Source: Ramlibacter sp. (GTDB taxonomy: Bacteria; Pseudomonadota; Gammaproteobacteria; Burkholderiales; Burkholderiaceae_C). Taken from it: DNA of 40,867 nt. Position numbers and translations under genes: made by a program. The DNA lies in the NCBI GenBank assembly GCA_029237735.1, contig JAQZBU010000049.1, positions 1 through 40,867 of the forward strand, given 5' to 3'. This document shows, piece by piece, positions 7,488 to 15,949 of the stretch. Position 1 is the first letter of the stretch. Each line of letters begins with the position of its first letter. The notes beneath the pieces are model-generated. The model did not search any database. It was given only the letters and a program-made list of their open reading frames with translations, and was not told where the DNA came from.

Positions 7488-8369
7488 ATGCGTTTGATCC
7501 GCTACATCGGACAACAGGGCCCCACCCTTGGCGTGCGCCAGGGCGAGGACATCATCGATATTGGCGTCGCCGCCCCCGACTTCCCTCGCGATCCAGTGGC
7601 CATCCTGGCCCTGGGCGCGCCGATCCAGGAAGCGCTGCGCGCCGCGCTGCAGCGTCGGTTCCCGTCGTCGGCCGTCACACCATTTGCCGGTGCCAGGCTG
7701 CTCACGCCGATTGCCAACCCGCAAAAGATCATCTGCATCGGCATGAACTACGTCGATCACGTGAAGGAGGCCCCCACGCCGCACGAGATCCCGACCTACC
7801 CGGTGGTCTTCCTGCGCCAGGTCGGCACGCTCATCGCACACGGCGATCCGCTGCGCCGGCCGATGTGCTCCGAGCAGTTCGACTTCGAGGGCGAGCTGGT
7901 GTGCGTGATCGGCAAGCGCGGGCGCCACATCGCCAAGGCGGATGCGCTCTCGCACGTCGCGGCCTATTCGCTCTTCAACGACGCATCGGTGCGCGACTTC
8001 CAGTTCAAGAGCCCGCAGTGGACCATGGGAAAGAACTTCGACGCGACCGGTGCCTTCGGTCCCGAACTGGTCACCGCGGACGAACTGCCCCCGGGCGCCG
8101 TGGGTCTCACGCTGCAGACCCGGCTTAACGGCGCGGTGGTTCAGTCAGCGTCCACCAGCGACATGATTTTCGACATCGCCACCCAGATCAGCCTGCTGTC
8201 GGAGGCGATGACGCTGGTACCCGGCGACGTCATCGTGACGGGCACGCCCTCAGGCGTCGGCCTGGGCCGCAAGCCGCCACTGTGGATGAAGCACGGGGAC
8301 ACGTGCGAAATATCGGTCGAGGGCGTGGGACTCCTGCGCAACCCGGTCCGCGATGAAAAAGACGACTGA
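7488..8369 (+). CDS. Fumarylacetoacetate hydrolase (FAH) family protein
   Basis: The chosen ATG at 7488 gives 293 residues (MRLIRYIGQQG...). An N-terminal cap of about 70 residues precedes the FAH fold, which starts at IICIGMNYVDHVKE. The metal site is visible as Glu134 and Glu136 in DFEGEL and an Asp in FNDASVRDFQ, followed by GKNFD and VTGTPSGVGLG. Family members are acylpyruvate or fumarylpyruvate hydrolases, 2-hydroxyhepta-2,4-diene-dioate isomerases or oxaloacetate tautomerases/decarboxylases. In this context it may hydrolyse or tautomerise a ring-fission product. Because the array also has an alpha/beta hydrolase and a separate hydratase, its exact step is unclear. It starts 13 bases after the dioxygenase stop, so the two are probably co-transcribed. 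Confidence 0.88.
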   Translation: MRLIRYIGQQGPTLGVRQGEDIIDIGVAAPDFPRDPVAILALGAPIQEALRAALQRRFPSSAVTPFAGARLLTPIANPQKIICIGMNYVDHVKEAPTPHEIPTYPVVFLRQVGTLIAHGDPLRRPMCSEQFDFEGELVCVIGKRGRHIAKADALSHVAAYSLFNDASVRDFQFKSPQWTMGKNFDATGAFGPELVTADELPPGAVGLTLQTRLNGAVVQSASTSDMIFDIATQISLLSEAMTLVPGDVIVTGTPSGVGLGRKPPLWMKHGDTCEISVEGVGLLRNPVRDEKDD

Positions 8370-8393
8370 CTTCCATTACACCAGGAGACAAAC

Positions 8394-9596
8394 ATGAAAT
8401 TTTTTGCTAGCACCACGCCAAGCGCTTGCCTGCACGCCGTCGCGGCAGCCTCGCTTCTGGCGTTCGGCACCGCGGCTACGGCCGCGGAAGACATCAAGGT
8501 CGGCACAGTCCTGTCCTTCTCGCAAGTCATGGGCGTCTATGGCAATGCCATCATGGACGGCTTCAAGATGGCCGTCGATGAGGCCGGCGGCTCCGTCGCC
8601 GGACGCAAGATCGTCGTGGTCGGCGAGGACGACAAGAACGACCCGAAGGTGGCCCTGCAGCTGGTGCGCCGCCTGATCAAGGACGAGAAGGTCGATTTCC
8701 TGCTCGGTCCGGTCGGCTCGCACATCGTGCAGGCCATTCGCGAAGACGCCCACAAATCCAAGACTTTCCTGCTGGTGGCCAACGCCGGCAACGACGAAGT
8801 CACGCGTGAACTGTGCAGCCCCTACATCATCCGGACCTCTTTCTCCAACTGGCAGTGGAACTATCCGCTGGGCGAATACGCCGCTGAAAAAGTCGGCAAG
8901 CGAGCTGCGGTCGTCGGTGCCAACTTCGTGGCCGGCAAGCAGATGGCCGGCGCCTTCCGCGCGGGCTTCGAGGCCAAGGGCGGCAAGGTGGTGGAAGAAG
9001 CGTGGCCCGCCATGGGCACCGCCGACTTCTCCACCGTGTTCACCGGGCTGCGCCGCATCGAGGGTGAACTGGACGCGGTGTGGTCCTTCATCCCGGGCAG
9101 CGGCACGGTGAATTACACCAACCAGTACGCACAGGCCAAACTCAAGCCGGTCAACATGGGCCCGCAGAGCAACGCGGACGACTTCTTCTTCAAGGCAATG
9201 GGCGACAACGCCGTGGGTGTGATCGGCTCAGGCCACTATGTGGTGACGATGGACTCGCCGCGCAACAAGGCTTTCGTCGAGGCATTCCGCAAGCGTTACA
9301 ACCGCCTGCCCGCGGCGGTGGACGTGCAGGGCTACGACTCGGGTCGCCTGATGATCGAAGCCGTGAAGCGCGTCAAGGGCAACCTGTCGGACAAGCAGGC
9401 CGTGCGCAAGGCCATGCTTGATGCGGAGATCGACAGCCCACGTGGCTACTTCAAGATCGACCCGGCCTCGGGCAACGTGATCCAGAACATCTACATCACC
9501 AAGGTGGTGAAGCGCGGCGATACGCTGGCGCACGAGGTGCTGCACACGGTCCAGAAGGTCCAGGACCGCGACACGTCCTGCAAACTGGCCTGGTAA
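8394..9596 (+). CDS. Branched-chain-amino-acid-type ABC transporter, periplasmic binding protein
   Basis: The 400-residue protein has a Sec signal peptide (MKFF, a hydrophobic stretch AAASLLAFGTAATA, probable cleavage after ATAA near residue 31) and then a type I periplasmic binding fold (VGTVLSFSQVMGVYGNAIMDGFKMAVDEAGG; LLGPVGS; VQGYDSGRLMIEAV). In catabolic islands such LivK-like proteins often bind aromatic acids rather than amino acids, and its position inside this array points that way. AGGAG at 8382-8386 is a good ribosome site. It begins a complete importer cassette that continues with two permeases and two ATPases. Confidence 0.92.
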   Translation: MKFFASTTPSACLHAVAAASLLAFGTAATAAEDIKVGTVLSFSQVMGVYGNAIMDGFKMAVDEAGGSVAGRKIVVVGEDDKNDPKVALQLVRRLIKDEKVDFLLGPVGSHIVQAIREDAHKSKTFLLVANAGNDEVTRELCSPYIIRTSFSNWQWNYPLGEYAAEKVGKRAAVVGANFVAGKQMAGAFRAGFEAKGGKVVEEAWPAMGTADFSTVFTGLRRIEGELDAVWSFIPGSGTVNYTNQYAQAKLKPVNMGPQSNADDFFFKAMGDNAVGVIGSGHYVVTMDSPRNKAFVEAFRKRYNRLPAAVDVQGYDSGRLMIEAVKRVKGNLSDKQAVRKAMLDAEIDSPRGYFKIDPASGNVIQNIYITKVVKRGDTLAHEVLHTVQKVQDRDTSCKLAW

Positions 9597-9617
9597 GGCC
9601 GAAACGGGACGACGGCG

Positions 9618-10478
9618 ATGGGGATCTTTCTCGAATACGCGGTCAACGGGCTGCAGGCAGGGCTGCTGCTGTTCATCGTGTCGGCGGGGCTGACGTTGAG
9701 CTTTGGCTTGATGCGCGTCATCAACATGGCGCACGGCTCCTTCTACATGGTGGGCGCGTTCGCAGGGCTGCAGGTGGCGATGCTGACGGGCTCCTTCATT
9801 GCCGGCCTGGCGGTGGCGGGGCTGGCGGCCGCGGCCATCGGGCTGGCCGTCGAGCGAACCTTGTTCGCCCGTCTCTACGCAAGGGGGGCCTTTGCGCAGG
9901 TGCTGGTGTCCTTCGGGCTGATCTTCGTCTTCGACGAGCTCGTTCGCATGATCTGGGGCGGCGACATCCGCAGCCTGCCGCGCCCCGAGGCGCTGTCTTC
10001 CGCGTACGACTTCTTCGGGGCGCGCGTCGAGGGCTACCGGCTCTTCCTCATCGCCTTCGGCGGAATTCTCAGCGCCGGGCTTCTGTGGCTGCTTAACAAG
10101 ACTCCCTTCGGCGTCACGGTTCGCGCCGCCGTCGACGATCGCGAATCCGCGGAACTCCTTGGGGTGAGCGCGAAAACGCTGTTCAGCGCCGTCTTTCTCA
10201 TCGGCTCGGCGCTGGCGGGCATGGCCGGCTACGTCGCGATTCCGTTGGTCAACGCCTTTCCGGGCATGGGCGACGAAGTCCTCATCACCGCGCTCATCGT
10301 CGTGGTCATGGGTGGACTTGGCTCTGTGATGGGCTCTTTGCTGGCCAGCCTGGCGATCGGTTTCTCGTTGACGCTCGGCCAGGTGTTCCTCGCCGGCTAC
10401 GCGCCGGCCGTCGTGTACCTCCTGCTCGGAATCGTGCTGCTGGTTCGTCCCCAGGGCCTCATGGGGCGCATCGAATGA
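9618..10478 (+). CDS. ABC transporter permease, LivH type
   Basis: The 286-residue protein is very hydrophobic, with about eight membrane segments. It carries the LivH-typical start (LEYAVNGLQAGLLLFIVSAGLTLSFGLMRVINMAHGSFYM, of which GLMRVINMAHG is diagnostic) and the EAA-like loop ESAELLGVSA that contacts the ATPase. It forms half of the inner-membrane channel of the importer. It starts 21 bases after the binding protein and overlaps the LivM-type gene by 4 bases (ATGA at 10475), which indicates translational coupling. Confidence 0.92.
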   Translation: MGIFLEYAVNGLQAGLLLFIVSAGLTLSFGLMRVINMAHGSFYMVGAFAGLQVAMLTGSFIAGLAVAGLAAAAIGLAVERTLFARLYARGAFAQVLVSFGLIFVFDELVRMIWGGDIRSLPRPEALSSAYDFFGARVEGYRLFLIAFGGILSAGLLWLLNKTPFGVTVRAAVDDRESAELLGVSAKTLFSAVFLIGSALAGMAGYVAIPLVNAFPGMGDEVLITALIVVVMGGLGSVMGSLLASLAIGFSLTLGQVFLAGYAPAVVYLLLGIVLLVRPQGLMGRIE

Positions 10479-11518
10479 AAACGTCAACTTTCACAACGGG
10501 CGACTACGTGCGCTGGGCTTCGATCGTGGCGATCGGGCTGGCCCTGCTATCGGTGCCCGTATTCTCGGTGGGCTCCGGCACCGAGTTCACTGCGGACATC
10601 CTGATCTACGCGATCATGGCCGTGGGCCTTTACGTCCAGATTGCGCTGCTGGGCCTGGTGAACTTCGGGTTCGCCGCCTTCTTCGGGCTGGGTGGGTATA
10701 TCGGGGCCAACCTGCTGACGCACTTTTCGACGGGCATTCTGACTTCGATGGTGCTCACCACCCTGGCCGTGGCGCTGGTCGCCCTGGTCTTCGGTGCCAT
10801 GGTCCTGCGTACGACAGGTACAGCCTTCACGATGATCACGTTGACGTTCTCGCAGCTGTTGTATGTGCTGGCGGTCGCGGGCGACCGTTGGACCAACGGC
10901 GTGAACGGCATCACAGGCGTACCACGCCCGCGCCTGCCGTCGCCGCTGGAAGGTCTGGGCTTGAACCTGAGTTCCGACGGAAGCTTTTACTACCTGGTGC
11001 TGCTGGCATTCGGTGCGGTGGTCGCGTTCGTCTGGGTGTTGCAGCGTTCGAAACTGGGAAGCGTCTTCACAGGCATCCGCGAAAATGAAGAGCGAATGGT
11101 GGTTCTCGGCTACCGCGTTTACGCCTACAAGCTCGCTGGCTTCGTGATCTCGGGCGCCATCGGCGGGTTCGCCGGCTACCTCAACGCCGCGCTCTTCGGT
11201 TTCGTGGGACCCAGCGCGCTGTTCTGGACGACCTCGGGCGAAGCGCTGCTGATGGTCATTCTCGGCGGCACGGCCTCCCTGGCCGGACCTATCCTGGGTG
11301 CGGGCATCTTCATCGGGGTCTCGCACTATGCCGTGTCGTTTACCGAACACTGGCGTCTGTTCGTCGGGCTGACCTTCATCGCGATCGTGCTGTTCGCGCC
11401 GAACGGGCTAGTCAAGATCCTGCGGGACCGGCTTCCCATGCTCCGTCTGCGTCGCCCCGTTGCACAGAAGGCAGCGCCGCCGAAAGGACTGGAAGCAACA
11501 ACGGGGCCGCGCGTATGA
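10475..11518 (+). CDS. ABC transporter permease, LivM type
   Basis: The 347-residue membrane protein has about nine hydrophobic segments, the LivM signature GLVNFGFAAFFGLGGYIGANL near residues 59-79, and the coupling loop GIRENEERMVVLGYRVYAYKLAGFVIS. The C-terminal 35 residues are basic and cytoplasmic. It is the second half of the channel. Its start overlaps the LivH-type gene, and its stop overlaps the next ATG (11515-11518). Confidence 0.92.
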   Translation: MKTSTFTTGDYVRWASIVAIGLALLSVPVFSVGSGTEFTADILIYAIMAVGLYVQIALLGLVNFGFAAFFGLGGYIGANLLTHFSTGILTSMVLTTLAVALVALVFGAMVLRTTGTAFTMITLTFSQLLYVLAVAGDRWTNGVNGITGVPRPRLPSPLEGLGLNLSSDGSFYYLVLLAFGAVVAFVWVLQRSKLGSVFTGIRENEERMVVLGYRVYAYKLAGFVISGAIGGFAGYLNAALFGFVGPSALFWTTSGEALLMVILGGTASLAGPILGAGIFIGVSHYAVSFTEHWRLFVGLTFIAIVLFAPNGLVKILRDRLPMLRLRRPVAQKAAPPKGLEATTGPRV

Positions 11519-12270
11519 GCGCCGCCATCGAACTGACCGGCGTGAGCAAGCGGTTCGCGGAATTCACCGCTGTCAAGGCGGTGAGCCTGGCGATCCCACG
11601 CGAGCAGCGCTGCGCGTTGCTCGGGCCCAACGGCGCGGGCAAGACCACGCTGCTGAACCTGATCAGCGGCCGACTGCCCCTGAGCGGCGGCAGCATTCGA
11701 ATCAACGGGCGCGATGTGAGCCGCGAAGGCGCGCAGTCGCGCGCCCGCCTGGGCGTCGGCCGCAGTTTCCAGAAGACGAACATCTTTCCGCAACTCAGTT
11801 TGCTGCAGAACGTTCGACTGGGCGCACAGTCGCGGCACCAGGCCGCGAACTGGAACCCCTGGCGGCCGGTGGACAGCGACCGGGCGTTGTGCGAGGAAGC
11901 GACCGCCCTGATTCGGCAAGCCAATATCAGGCGTCCCGTCGACACGCTTGCCGAAGAACTTTCTTACGGCGAGCAGCGGCAGCTGGAACTGGCGATCACG
12001 CTGGCGACGCGGCCGAGCATCGTGTTGCTGGACGAGCCCACCGCGGGCATGAGCCCGAGCGAAACGGCACTCATCCTGAATCTCATGATGGAGTTGCTGG
12101 AGGGCCTGACGGTAGTTATCGTCGAGCACGACCTCAGCGTCGTCGACCGCATTGCCGACCGCATCGTCGTGATGGAGCGCGGCGGCGTGATCGCCGACGG
12201 CGCGCCGGCCGAAGTGAAGGCAGACCCGCGTGTTCAGCATGCCTATCTGAAGGGGGCCGTCCATGCTTGA
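11515..12270 (+). CDS. ABC transporter ATPase, LivG type
   Basis: The 251-residue ATPase has Walker A GPNGAGKTT (about residues 38-46), a Q-loop region VGRSFQKTNIFPQLS, the signature LSYGEQRQLE, Walker B SIVLLDEPTAGMSPSE and the switch His in VIVEHDLSVVD. SIRINGRDVS and the IADGAPAEVKADPRVQHAYLG-like end are typical of LivG. It energises import with the LivF-type partner, whose ATG begins 8 bases before this stop. Confidence 0.92.
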   Translation: MSAAIELTGVSKRFAEFTAVKAVSLAIPREQRCALLGPNGAGKTTLLNLISGRLPLSGGSIRINGRDVSREGAQSRARLGVGRSFQKTNIFPQLSLLQNVRLGAQSRHQAANWNPWRPVDSDRALCEEATALIRQANIRRPVDTLAEELSYGEQRQLELAITLATRPSIVLLDEPTAGMSPSETALILNLMMELLEGLTVVIVEHDLSVVDRIADRIVVMERGGVIADGAPAEVKADPRVQHAYLKGAVHA

Positions 12271-12964
12271 GGTGCGACATGTCCATGCAGGGTACGGGCG
12301 ATTCGCCGTTTTGCGTGACATCAGTTTTGATGTAGCCCAGGGAAAATTCCTGGGCATCGTAGGGCGTAACGGGGTCGGCAAGACCACCTTGCTGAAGACC
12401 ATCGCGGGCGCGCTGAAGCCGACCCAGGGTTCAGTGCGGCTGACCGGCCAAGAGCTGGTAGGCCTGGACGCCAGCCAGAGCGCTCGCCGTGGCATCTCGC
12501 TTGTGCTGGACCGCAAAGGCATCTTTGCCAGCCTGAGCGTCAAGGAAAACCTGCTGCTCGCGCAGCGGCTGGGCGCTTCACGCAAGCAGCAATGGACGCT
12601 GGACGCGGTGCTCGACATGTTCCCGCGGCTTGCCGAACGCCTGGGGGCGCCGGGTGGCGGGCTGTCCGGCGGCGAGCAGCAGATGCTGGCGATCGCGCGC
12701 GCACTGCTGACGCAGCCCAGCCTGCTGTTGCTGGATGAGCCCACCGAAGGCCTCGCGCCGCTGATCGTCGCCAACCTGGTGAGCCTGATGCAGAAACTCG
12801 GGCAGTCCGGGCTCACGGCGATCGTCGTGGACCAGCGGCTCGAAACAGTCCTGGACACCTGTCGCGACGTGCTGGTGATGAGCCGAGGCGAGATCGCGGC
12901 CCGCTGCACCTGCGAGGAGCTGCGCCACGACACTGACCTGATGCGAGAACACCTGGGCATCTGA
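12263..12964 (+). CDS. ABC transporter ATPase, LivF type
   Basis: The 233-residue ATPase has Walker A GRNGVGKTT (about residues 33-41), signature LSGGEQQMLAIARAL, and Walker B LLLLDEPTEGLAP. The switch position reads IVVDQRLETVLD, so the usual His after Walker B is replaced by Gln, as in many LivF proteins. It pairs with the LivG-type ATPase. This gene completes the importer before the oxygenase beta subunit. Confidence 0.9.
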   Translation: MLEVRHVHAGYGRFAVLRDISFDVAQGKFLGIVGRNGVGKTTLLKTIAGALKPTQGSVRLTGQELVGLDASQSARRGISLVLDRKGIFASLSVKENLLLAQRLGASRKQQWTLDAVLDMFPRLAERLGAPGGGLSGGEQQMLAIARALLTQPSLLLLDEPTEGLAPLIVANLVSLMQKLGQSGLTAIVVDQRLETVLDTCRDVLVMSRGEIAARCTCEELRHDTDLMREHLGI

Positions 12965-13001
12965 GCCCACCCACTATCAATTTGCTGGAAGGAAGCACGC
13001 C

Positions 13002-13490
13002 ATGACCGATAACATCAGCCGCAACGACGTTGAGGAGTTCCTGTACCGCGAAGCCGCGATGCTGGACTCCTGGAAACTGGACCAGTGGTTCAGCCTCTTC
13101 ACCGAGGATGCCAGCTACCATGTGCCGACCGTGGGCACAGCGCCGGACGTCACGCCGGACAACACGCTGTTCTACGTCGCGGACGACTATCCGCGGCTGC
13201 GTGAGCGCGTGACCCGGCTGCAGAAGAAGACGGCGCACGTCGAATTCCCGAGATCGCGCACCAGGCATATGGTCACCAACGTGTTGATCGACCGGCGAGA
13301 GGGCGACGAGCTGCTGGTGTCGGCGGCCTTCGCGGTCCACCGCTTCAAGAATGGCAATGCGGACACCTATGTCGGCTGCTATCGCTACCGCCTCGTGGCG
13401 GGCGGTGGCCAGCTGCGCATTCGCGAGAAGCGCTGCATGCTGGACATGGATGCGCTTCGCCCGCACGGCCGCGTCAGCATCCTGCTGTAA
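13002..13490 (+). CDS. Aromatic-ring-hydroxylating dioxygenase, beta subunit
   Basis: The 162-residue protein has the NTF2/SnoaL-like fold pattern of dioxygenase small subunits: the N-terminal helix VEEFLYREAAMLDSWKLDQWFSLFTEDASYHVP, the conserved R.TRHMVTNV segment (PRSRTRHMVTNVLID), and the C-terminal strand pair LRIREKRCMLDMDAL. Beta subunits are structural partners in the alpha3beta3 hexamer and do not carry the active site. AGGAAGGAAG at 12986-12995 serves as ribosome site. It is separated from its alpha subunit by the extradiol dioxygenase, the FAH protein and five transporter genes, an unusual layout. It sits 9 bases before the SDR. Confidence 0.9.
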   Translation: MTDNISRNDVEEFLYREAAMLDSWKLDQWFSLFTEDASYHVPTVGTAPDVTPDNTLFYVADDYPRLRERVTRLQKKTAHVEFPRSRTRHMVTNVLIDRREGDELLVSAAFAVHRFKNGNADTYVGCYRYRLVAGGGQLRIREKRCMLDMDALRPHGRVSILL

Positions 13491-13499
13491 GGGCGAATC

Positions 13500-14288
13500 A
13501 TGAACACGCCGTCATCATCAGCCCCCGCCCAGGCGCGCTTTGCCGGGCAGGTGGTCGTCGTCACCGGAGCTGCCCAGGGCATCGGTTTGGCCATTGCGCA
13601 GGCCTTTGCGCGCGAAGGCGCGGCCGTCTCTATGGCAGACGTGTCACGCGATGCCCTCGAAGATGCCGCGGCGAAGCTGCGCGCCGACCATGGCGTGCGC
13701 GCCATCGCCGTGGACGCGGACCTGTCCACCGAGGTCGGCGCGGCGCAGCTGCTGCAAAGAACGCAAGCCGGACTCGGCGAAGCGTCCGTGCTCGTGAACA
13801 ACGCCGGCGGAGGCGTCATATTGCCGTTTCTCAGCCACACGCCGGAAACGCTGCGGGCCACGGTGGACCGCAATTTGTGGACCGTGCTGTGGTGCACGAG
13901 GGCCTTCCTGCCGCCGATGCTGCGCAGCAAATACGGACGCATCGTCAACCTCGGGGCGGATTCGGTGCGCAACGGCCTGGCCGACCACGCGGCGTACAAC
14001 GCGGCCAAGGGCGGCGTCCACGGTTTGACGACCGGCCTGGCGCGCGAGTTTGCGCAAGTGGGAATCACGGTCAACACCGTCGCGCCGTGCGCCGTGAACG
14101 GAGAACCCCTGCGGAAATTCGTGCGCGAAAAGCCGGAGGTCGCCGCCAAATTCCTCAGCGTGATTCCCATGGGCCGGGCGGCGGAACTCGAAGAGGTTGC
14201 CTCCATGGTCACCTATCTTTCATCGCGCGAGGCCTCGTTCGTGACCGGCCAGGTCATCAGCGTCAATGGCGGGAGCACGATGTTGTGA
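13500..14288 (+). CDS. SDR dehydrogenase, probable cis-dihydrodiol dehydrogenase
   Basis: The 262-residue SDR has TGAAQGIG (residues 22-29), Asp47 at the end of the second strand (NAD preference), NNAGGG (100-105), catalytic Ser155 in LGADSVRNG, Tyr166 and Lys170 (YNAAK), and the VNGGSTML end. Its length and the YGRIVNLGADSVRNG region resemble BenD/CmtB-like enzymes that oxidise cis-dihydrodiol carboxylates to catechols. Its position immediately after the dioxygenase beta subunit supports that role, the re-aromatising step before ring cleavage. The substrate itself is inferred. Confidence 0.87.
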   Translation: MNTPSSSAPAQARFAGQVVVVTGAAQGIGLAIAQAFAREGAAVSMADVSRDALEDAAAKLRADHGVRAIAVDADLSTEVGAAQLLQRTQAGLGEASVLVNNAGGGVILPFLSHTPETLRATVDRNLWTVLWCTRAFLPPMLRSKYGRIVNLGADSVRNGLADHAAYNAAKGGVHGLTTGLAREFAQVGITVNTVAPCAVNGEPLRKFVREKPEVAAKFLSVIPMGRAAELEEVASMVTYLSSREASFVTGQVISVNGGSTML

Positions 14289-14321
14289 AAAAATCGGTCA
14301 TTTCCGGCAGCGAGATCGCAC

Positions 14322-14960
14322 ATGCACATGACGGCCACCAGGAGAACGAGGCGCACCCAGGCGGAGCGCACCGAGGAAACGCGCGCCCGCATCCTCGACG
14401 CTGCGGTGCATGTGCTCTCCACCCGTGGTTACGCCGGGTTTCGCACGGCGGAGGTCGCCACGCAGGCGGGTGTCTCGCGGGGCGCGCTCACGCATCACTT
14501 TCCTTCCCGCGACGAGTTGCTGGTGGCCGTGGTGGCCGACGTCTTCCGGCGGTCGGGGGAGCTGGGCCGAACGCGTGCGGGCTCGGTCCATTCGGTGGAC
14601 GAAGCGATCGGCTCGCTGCTCTCGGACAGCCGCGACTTTTTCTTCAGCGAGCTCTTCCTGGTCGCCATGGACCTGGCCATCCAGGGGCGCCTCGCCCAGA
14701 GCGGGCTGGACCCGGTCGGCAAGATTTCGGCCGACGCGCGCCTGCCTGTGGAGGCCAGCTGGCTGAATGCGCTGGTGGGGGCAGGGGTAGCCAAGGATGT
14801 GGCCGAGGATCTGCTTTGGCTCACCAACAGCATCGTGCGCGGTTTGGCCGTACGGCGACTGTGGCAGGACGAACCAGCTCGCTTCGAGAGGCTGTTCCTT
14901 CTTTGGCGGCGCATGGTCACGGCCTATCTCGAGTCGCTGCGCGCGAAGCCCGCGGCCTGA
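14322..14960 (+). CDS. TetR-family transcriptional regulator
   Basis: The 212-residue protein has an N-terminal helix-turn-helix (TRARILDAAVHVLSTRGYAGFRTAEVATQAGVSRGALTHHFPSRDELL in segments, residues 20-65) followed by a helical ligand-binding domain with no recognisable sub-family. The start may be the ATG at 14322 or at 14328. It lies inside the plus-strand array between the SDR and the ring-fission hydrolase. It may regulate the hydrolase-to-aldolase half or the whole array, possibly together with the GntR protein at the left end. No clear palindrome was seen in the 91 bases downstream of it. Confidence 0.9.
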   Translation: MHMTATRRTRRTQAERTEETRARILDAAVHVLSTRGYAGFRTAEVATQAGVSRGALTHHFPSRDELLVAVVADVFRRSGELGRTRAGSVHSVDEAIGSLLSDSRDFFFSELFLVAMDLAIQGRLAQSGLDPVGKISADARLPVEASWLNALVGAGVAKDVAEDLLWLTNSIVRGLAVRRLWQDEPARFERLFLLWRRMVTAYLESLRAKPAA

Positions 14961-15051
14961 CGCCGCTTCCATCCTCACTTCCCACCACTGCGACGGTGTG
15001 CCGCACGCAGGCAGCGCCGCGCGTGCTCTTTTTTTCATCTAGGAGTTTTCG

Positions 15052-15930
15052 ATGAGCCTCTGGCTTGATTTTCTCGGCACCGAGATCCGCTACGTCAATA
15101 CGCCCACTTATGGCCGCATCCGCATCGCCGAAGCCGGCCGCGGCAATCCCGAAGTCATCCTGTTCCAGCATGGCCTGAATGGACACCTGGAGGCCTACGC
15201 GAAGAACATCGTGAAGCTCGCTTCGAATTTTCACGTGATCGCGTTCGACTATGTCGGCCATGGCTTGTCCGACAAGAAAATCGATGAGTACAACCCGTCC
15301 GTGTTTGCCGAGCAGCTGCGCGAGCTGATGGACGCGCTGGACATCGAGAAGGCCCACTTGTCCGGCGAATCGCTGGGCGGCTGGGTGTCCGGTGTGTTCG
15401 CCGCGAAATATCCGGGGCGCGTGCGCCGCCTGATGCTCAACACGGCCGGTGGCATTCCGGTGGTGTCGGACAAGGGCAAGCAGGACATGGCGAATTTCAT
15501 GGCGCTGAACAAGGCGAACGTGGACAAGACGCCTACGCGCGAGACCGTCACGGCGCGCATGAAGTGGCTGATGCATCCGAACAACCACCACCTCCTCAAT
15601 GAGGAGCTGATCGACCTGCGCCTGCGTTTTTACCTGGCCCCGGAAACCCGCCGGGTCGCGCCAACCATCAATGCCGTCATTCAGCGGCATGACGAGTTCC
15701 TGATCCCGCTCGGGTCGCTGCGGTGCCAGACCTTGTTCCTCTGGACCGTCGACAATCCAATCCACGACCTGCAGGCCGCGCGTGAGGCCGCCGCTCGCGT
15801 GCCCGGCAGCGCCTTCTACGTGATGCAAGGCGACGCCGCGCACTGGCCGCAGTACGAACTGCCCGATGAGTTCAACGCTGTCACGGAGCAGTTTTTCCTG
15901 CACGGCACAGTGCCGGCGAGCGCGGGCTGA
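15052..15930 (+). CDS. Alpha/beta hydrolase, probable meta-cleavage product (C-C bond) hydrolase
   Basis: The 292-residue protein has an oxyanion-hole region FQHGLNGH (residues 38-45), FDYVGHGLSD (65-74), the nucleophile elbow SGESLGGW with Ser107, a probable acid Asp in WTVDNPIHD, and His in GDAAHWPQYE. The layout and the PTINAVIQRHDEFLIPL cap segment fit MhpC/CmtE/HsaD-type hydrolases. These split 2-hydroxy-6-oxo-dienoates into 2-hydroxypenta-2,4-dienoate and a carboxylic acid. The hydratase, dehydrogenase and aldolase that consume the dienoate are encoded downstream. TAGGAG at 15039-15044 is the ribosome site, after a poly-T tract. It begins a tight run of genes after the TetR gene. Confidence 0.88.
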   Translation: MSLWLDFLGTEIRYVNTPTYGRIRIAEAGRGNPEVILFQHGLNGHLEAYAKNIVKLASNFHVIAFDYVGHGLSDKKIDEYNPSVFAEQLRELMDALDIEKAHLSGESLGGWVSGVFAAKYPGRVRRLMLNTAGGIPVVSDKGKQDMANFMALNKANVDKTPTRETVTARMKWLMHPNNHHLLNEELIDLRLRFYLAPETRRVAPTINAVIQRHDEFLIPLGSLRCQTLFLWTVDNPIHDLQAAREAAARVPGSAFYVMQGDAAHWPQYELPDEFNAVTEQFFLHGTVPASAG

Positions 15931-15949
15931 CCCTCTTCGAAACCGTCAA

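Noticed and set aside
9228..10487. 419-codon minus-strand frame across the binding protein and LivH-type genes
   Set aside because: Antisense to two well-conserved transporter genes, with low-complexity His/Gln/Arg/Glu-rich text.
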